A stretch of 6,940 nt of DNA from NCBI GenBank assembly GCA_937914815.1, contig CALDMI010000269.1, positions 1 to 6,940 of the forward strand. Reading direction: 5' to 3'. Origin of the DNA: an uncultured Clostridia bacterium (GTDB lineage Bacteria > Bacillota > Clostridia > Oscillospirales > CAG-272). The stretch's first letter is position 1. The number at the start of each line of letters is the position of its first letter. The position numbers were made by a program, and so were the translations under genes. The notes under the pieces were generated by a model, which saw nothing but the letters and a program-made list of their open reading frames with translations, made no database searches and had not been told where the DNA came from. This document shows, piece by piece, positions 6,607 to 6,940 of this stretch.

Positions 6607-6940
6607 TTATTTTGCGTCCTTTTCTCCGGCTCCGTTCTTTTCTCCGGTCCCCGCCGCGGCGGAAATTCTCCGCTCGCGGATTATCTCATGGGGCCACTTG
6701 AACTTGAACTTTCTGACCGCGACGTCTATAAGGACGCAGACTATCGCGACGATAAGGAAGGTCATGCGCGGGTCTTTGGTCGACGAGTAGGTCTTTTCAA
6801 AGGTGGAATATACCTCTATCGGGTCGGTGACAACCGTACCGCCGACAGAGGAGGTGAGCGTCGCGAGGAGGTTTTCACCCGCGTCCGCCTCACGGAAGGC
6901 ATCGTACTCTTCCGAGTAGGAGAACACCTTTATCACCGAG
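6607..6940 (-). CDS. C-terminal end of a membrane protein, VWA/glutamine-amidotransferase-like (BatA-type) tail
   Basis: Only the last ~111 residues are visible, and the start is beyond the right edge. The GTG at 6936 is an internal Val codon: the frame stays open to the edge and no ribosome binding site can be seen. The visible part reads V-I-K-V-F-S-Y-S-E-E-Y-D-A-F, then a soluble stretch containing VVTDPIEVYSTFEKTY. One transmembrane helix follows (around FLIVAIVCVLIDVAV), then the basic cytoplasmic end KFKFKWPHEIIRERR and a low-complexity Gly/Glu/Lys tail to TAA at 6609-6607. A 'DPR' just before the helix and a 'D-x-A-V-R-K-F-K-F-K-W-P-H-E' after it are, from memory, typical of the C-terminus of large Clostridial VWA or glutamine-amidotransferase-like membrane proteins that often sit with MoxR and DUF58 genes. 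The domain defining that family is not in the window, so the name is inference. Membrane anchoring by a C-terminal helix is well supported. The next gene starts 30 bases downstream. Confidence 0.7.
   Translation of the reverse strand, partial: SVIKVFSYSEEYDAFREADAGENLLATLTSSVGGTVVTDPIEVYSTFEKTYSSTKDPRMTFLIVAIVCVLIDVAVRKFKFKWPHEIIRERRISAAAGTGEKNGAGEKDAK

Noticed and set aside
6934..6936. GTG at 6936 as the true start of a 109-residue protein
   Set aside because: The frame is open to the window edge, the sequence before it continues in frame, and the visible product looks like the tail of a larger membrane protein.

Overview
The window reads as one co-directional run of four genes on the minus strand. 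Two are complete and one is cut at each window edge. The likely source is a moderately GC-rich, gut-type member of the Clostridia (Bacillota). This rests on strong GGAGG-type ribosome binding sites, type II (lipoprotein) signal peptides, a BspA-like leucine-rich-repeat surface protein ending in a Listeria-Bacteroides repeat, bacterial Ig-like domains, and heavy use of the Ile codon ATA. No marker gene is present, so this placement is inference.

Layout in the direction of transcription (right to left): (1) 6940-6607 is the C-terminal end of a membrane protein, resembling the tail of VWA-domain or glutamine-amidotransferase-like (BatA-type) proteins. (2) 6576-3754 is a 940-residue lipoprotein with an FN3-like domain, about 27 BspA/TpLRR leucine-rich repeats and a C-terminal Listeria-Bacteroides repeat. 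(3) 3719-375 is a 1114-residue lipoprotein with three Ig-like (Big_3-type) domains and an aromatic-rich, apparently helical region of about 845 residues that I cannot assign to any family. (4) 302-1 is the N-terminus of a secreted protein, possibly the propeptide region of a subtilisin-like (S8) peptidase, cut by the window edge.

The gaps between genes are 30, 34 and 72 bases. Each of the three visible starts has its own ribosome binding site, and no promoter is evident in any gap, so a single polycistronic transcript is the simplest reading. The 72-base gap holds a 30-base near-perfect GC-rich inverted repeat just upstream of the ribosome binding site of gene 4. Its one imperfect pair becomes G-U in RNA of the operon strand.

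All products appear to act at or outside the membrane, which suggests a cell-surface locus: a membrane-anchored protein, two large lipid-anchored proteins and a secreted protein. No RNA genes, insertion sequences, CRISPR arrays or phage genes were seen. The main unknown is the long C-terminal region of the 1114-residue lipoprotein.
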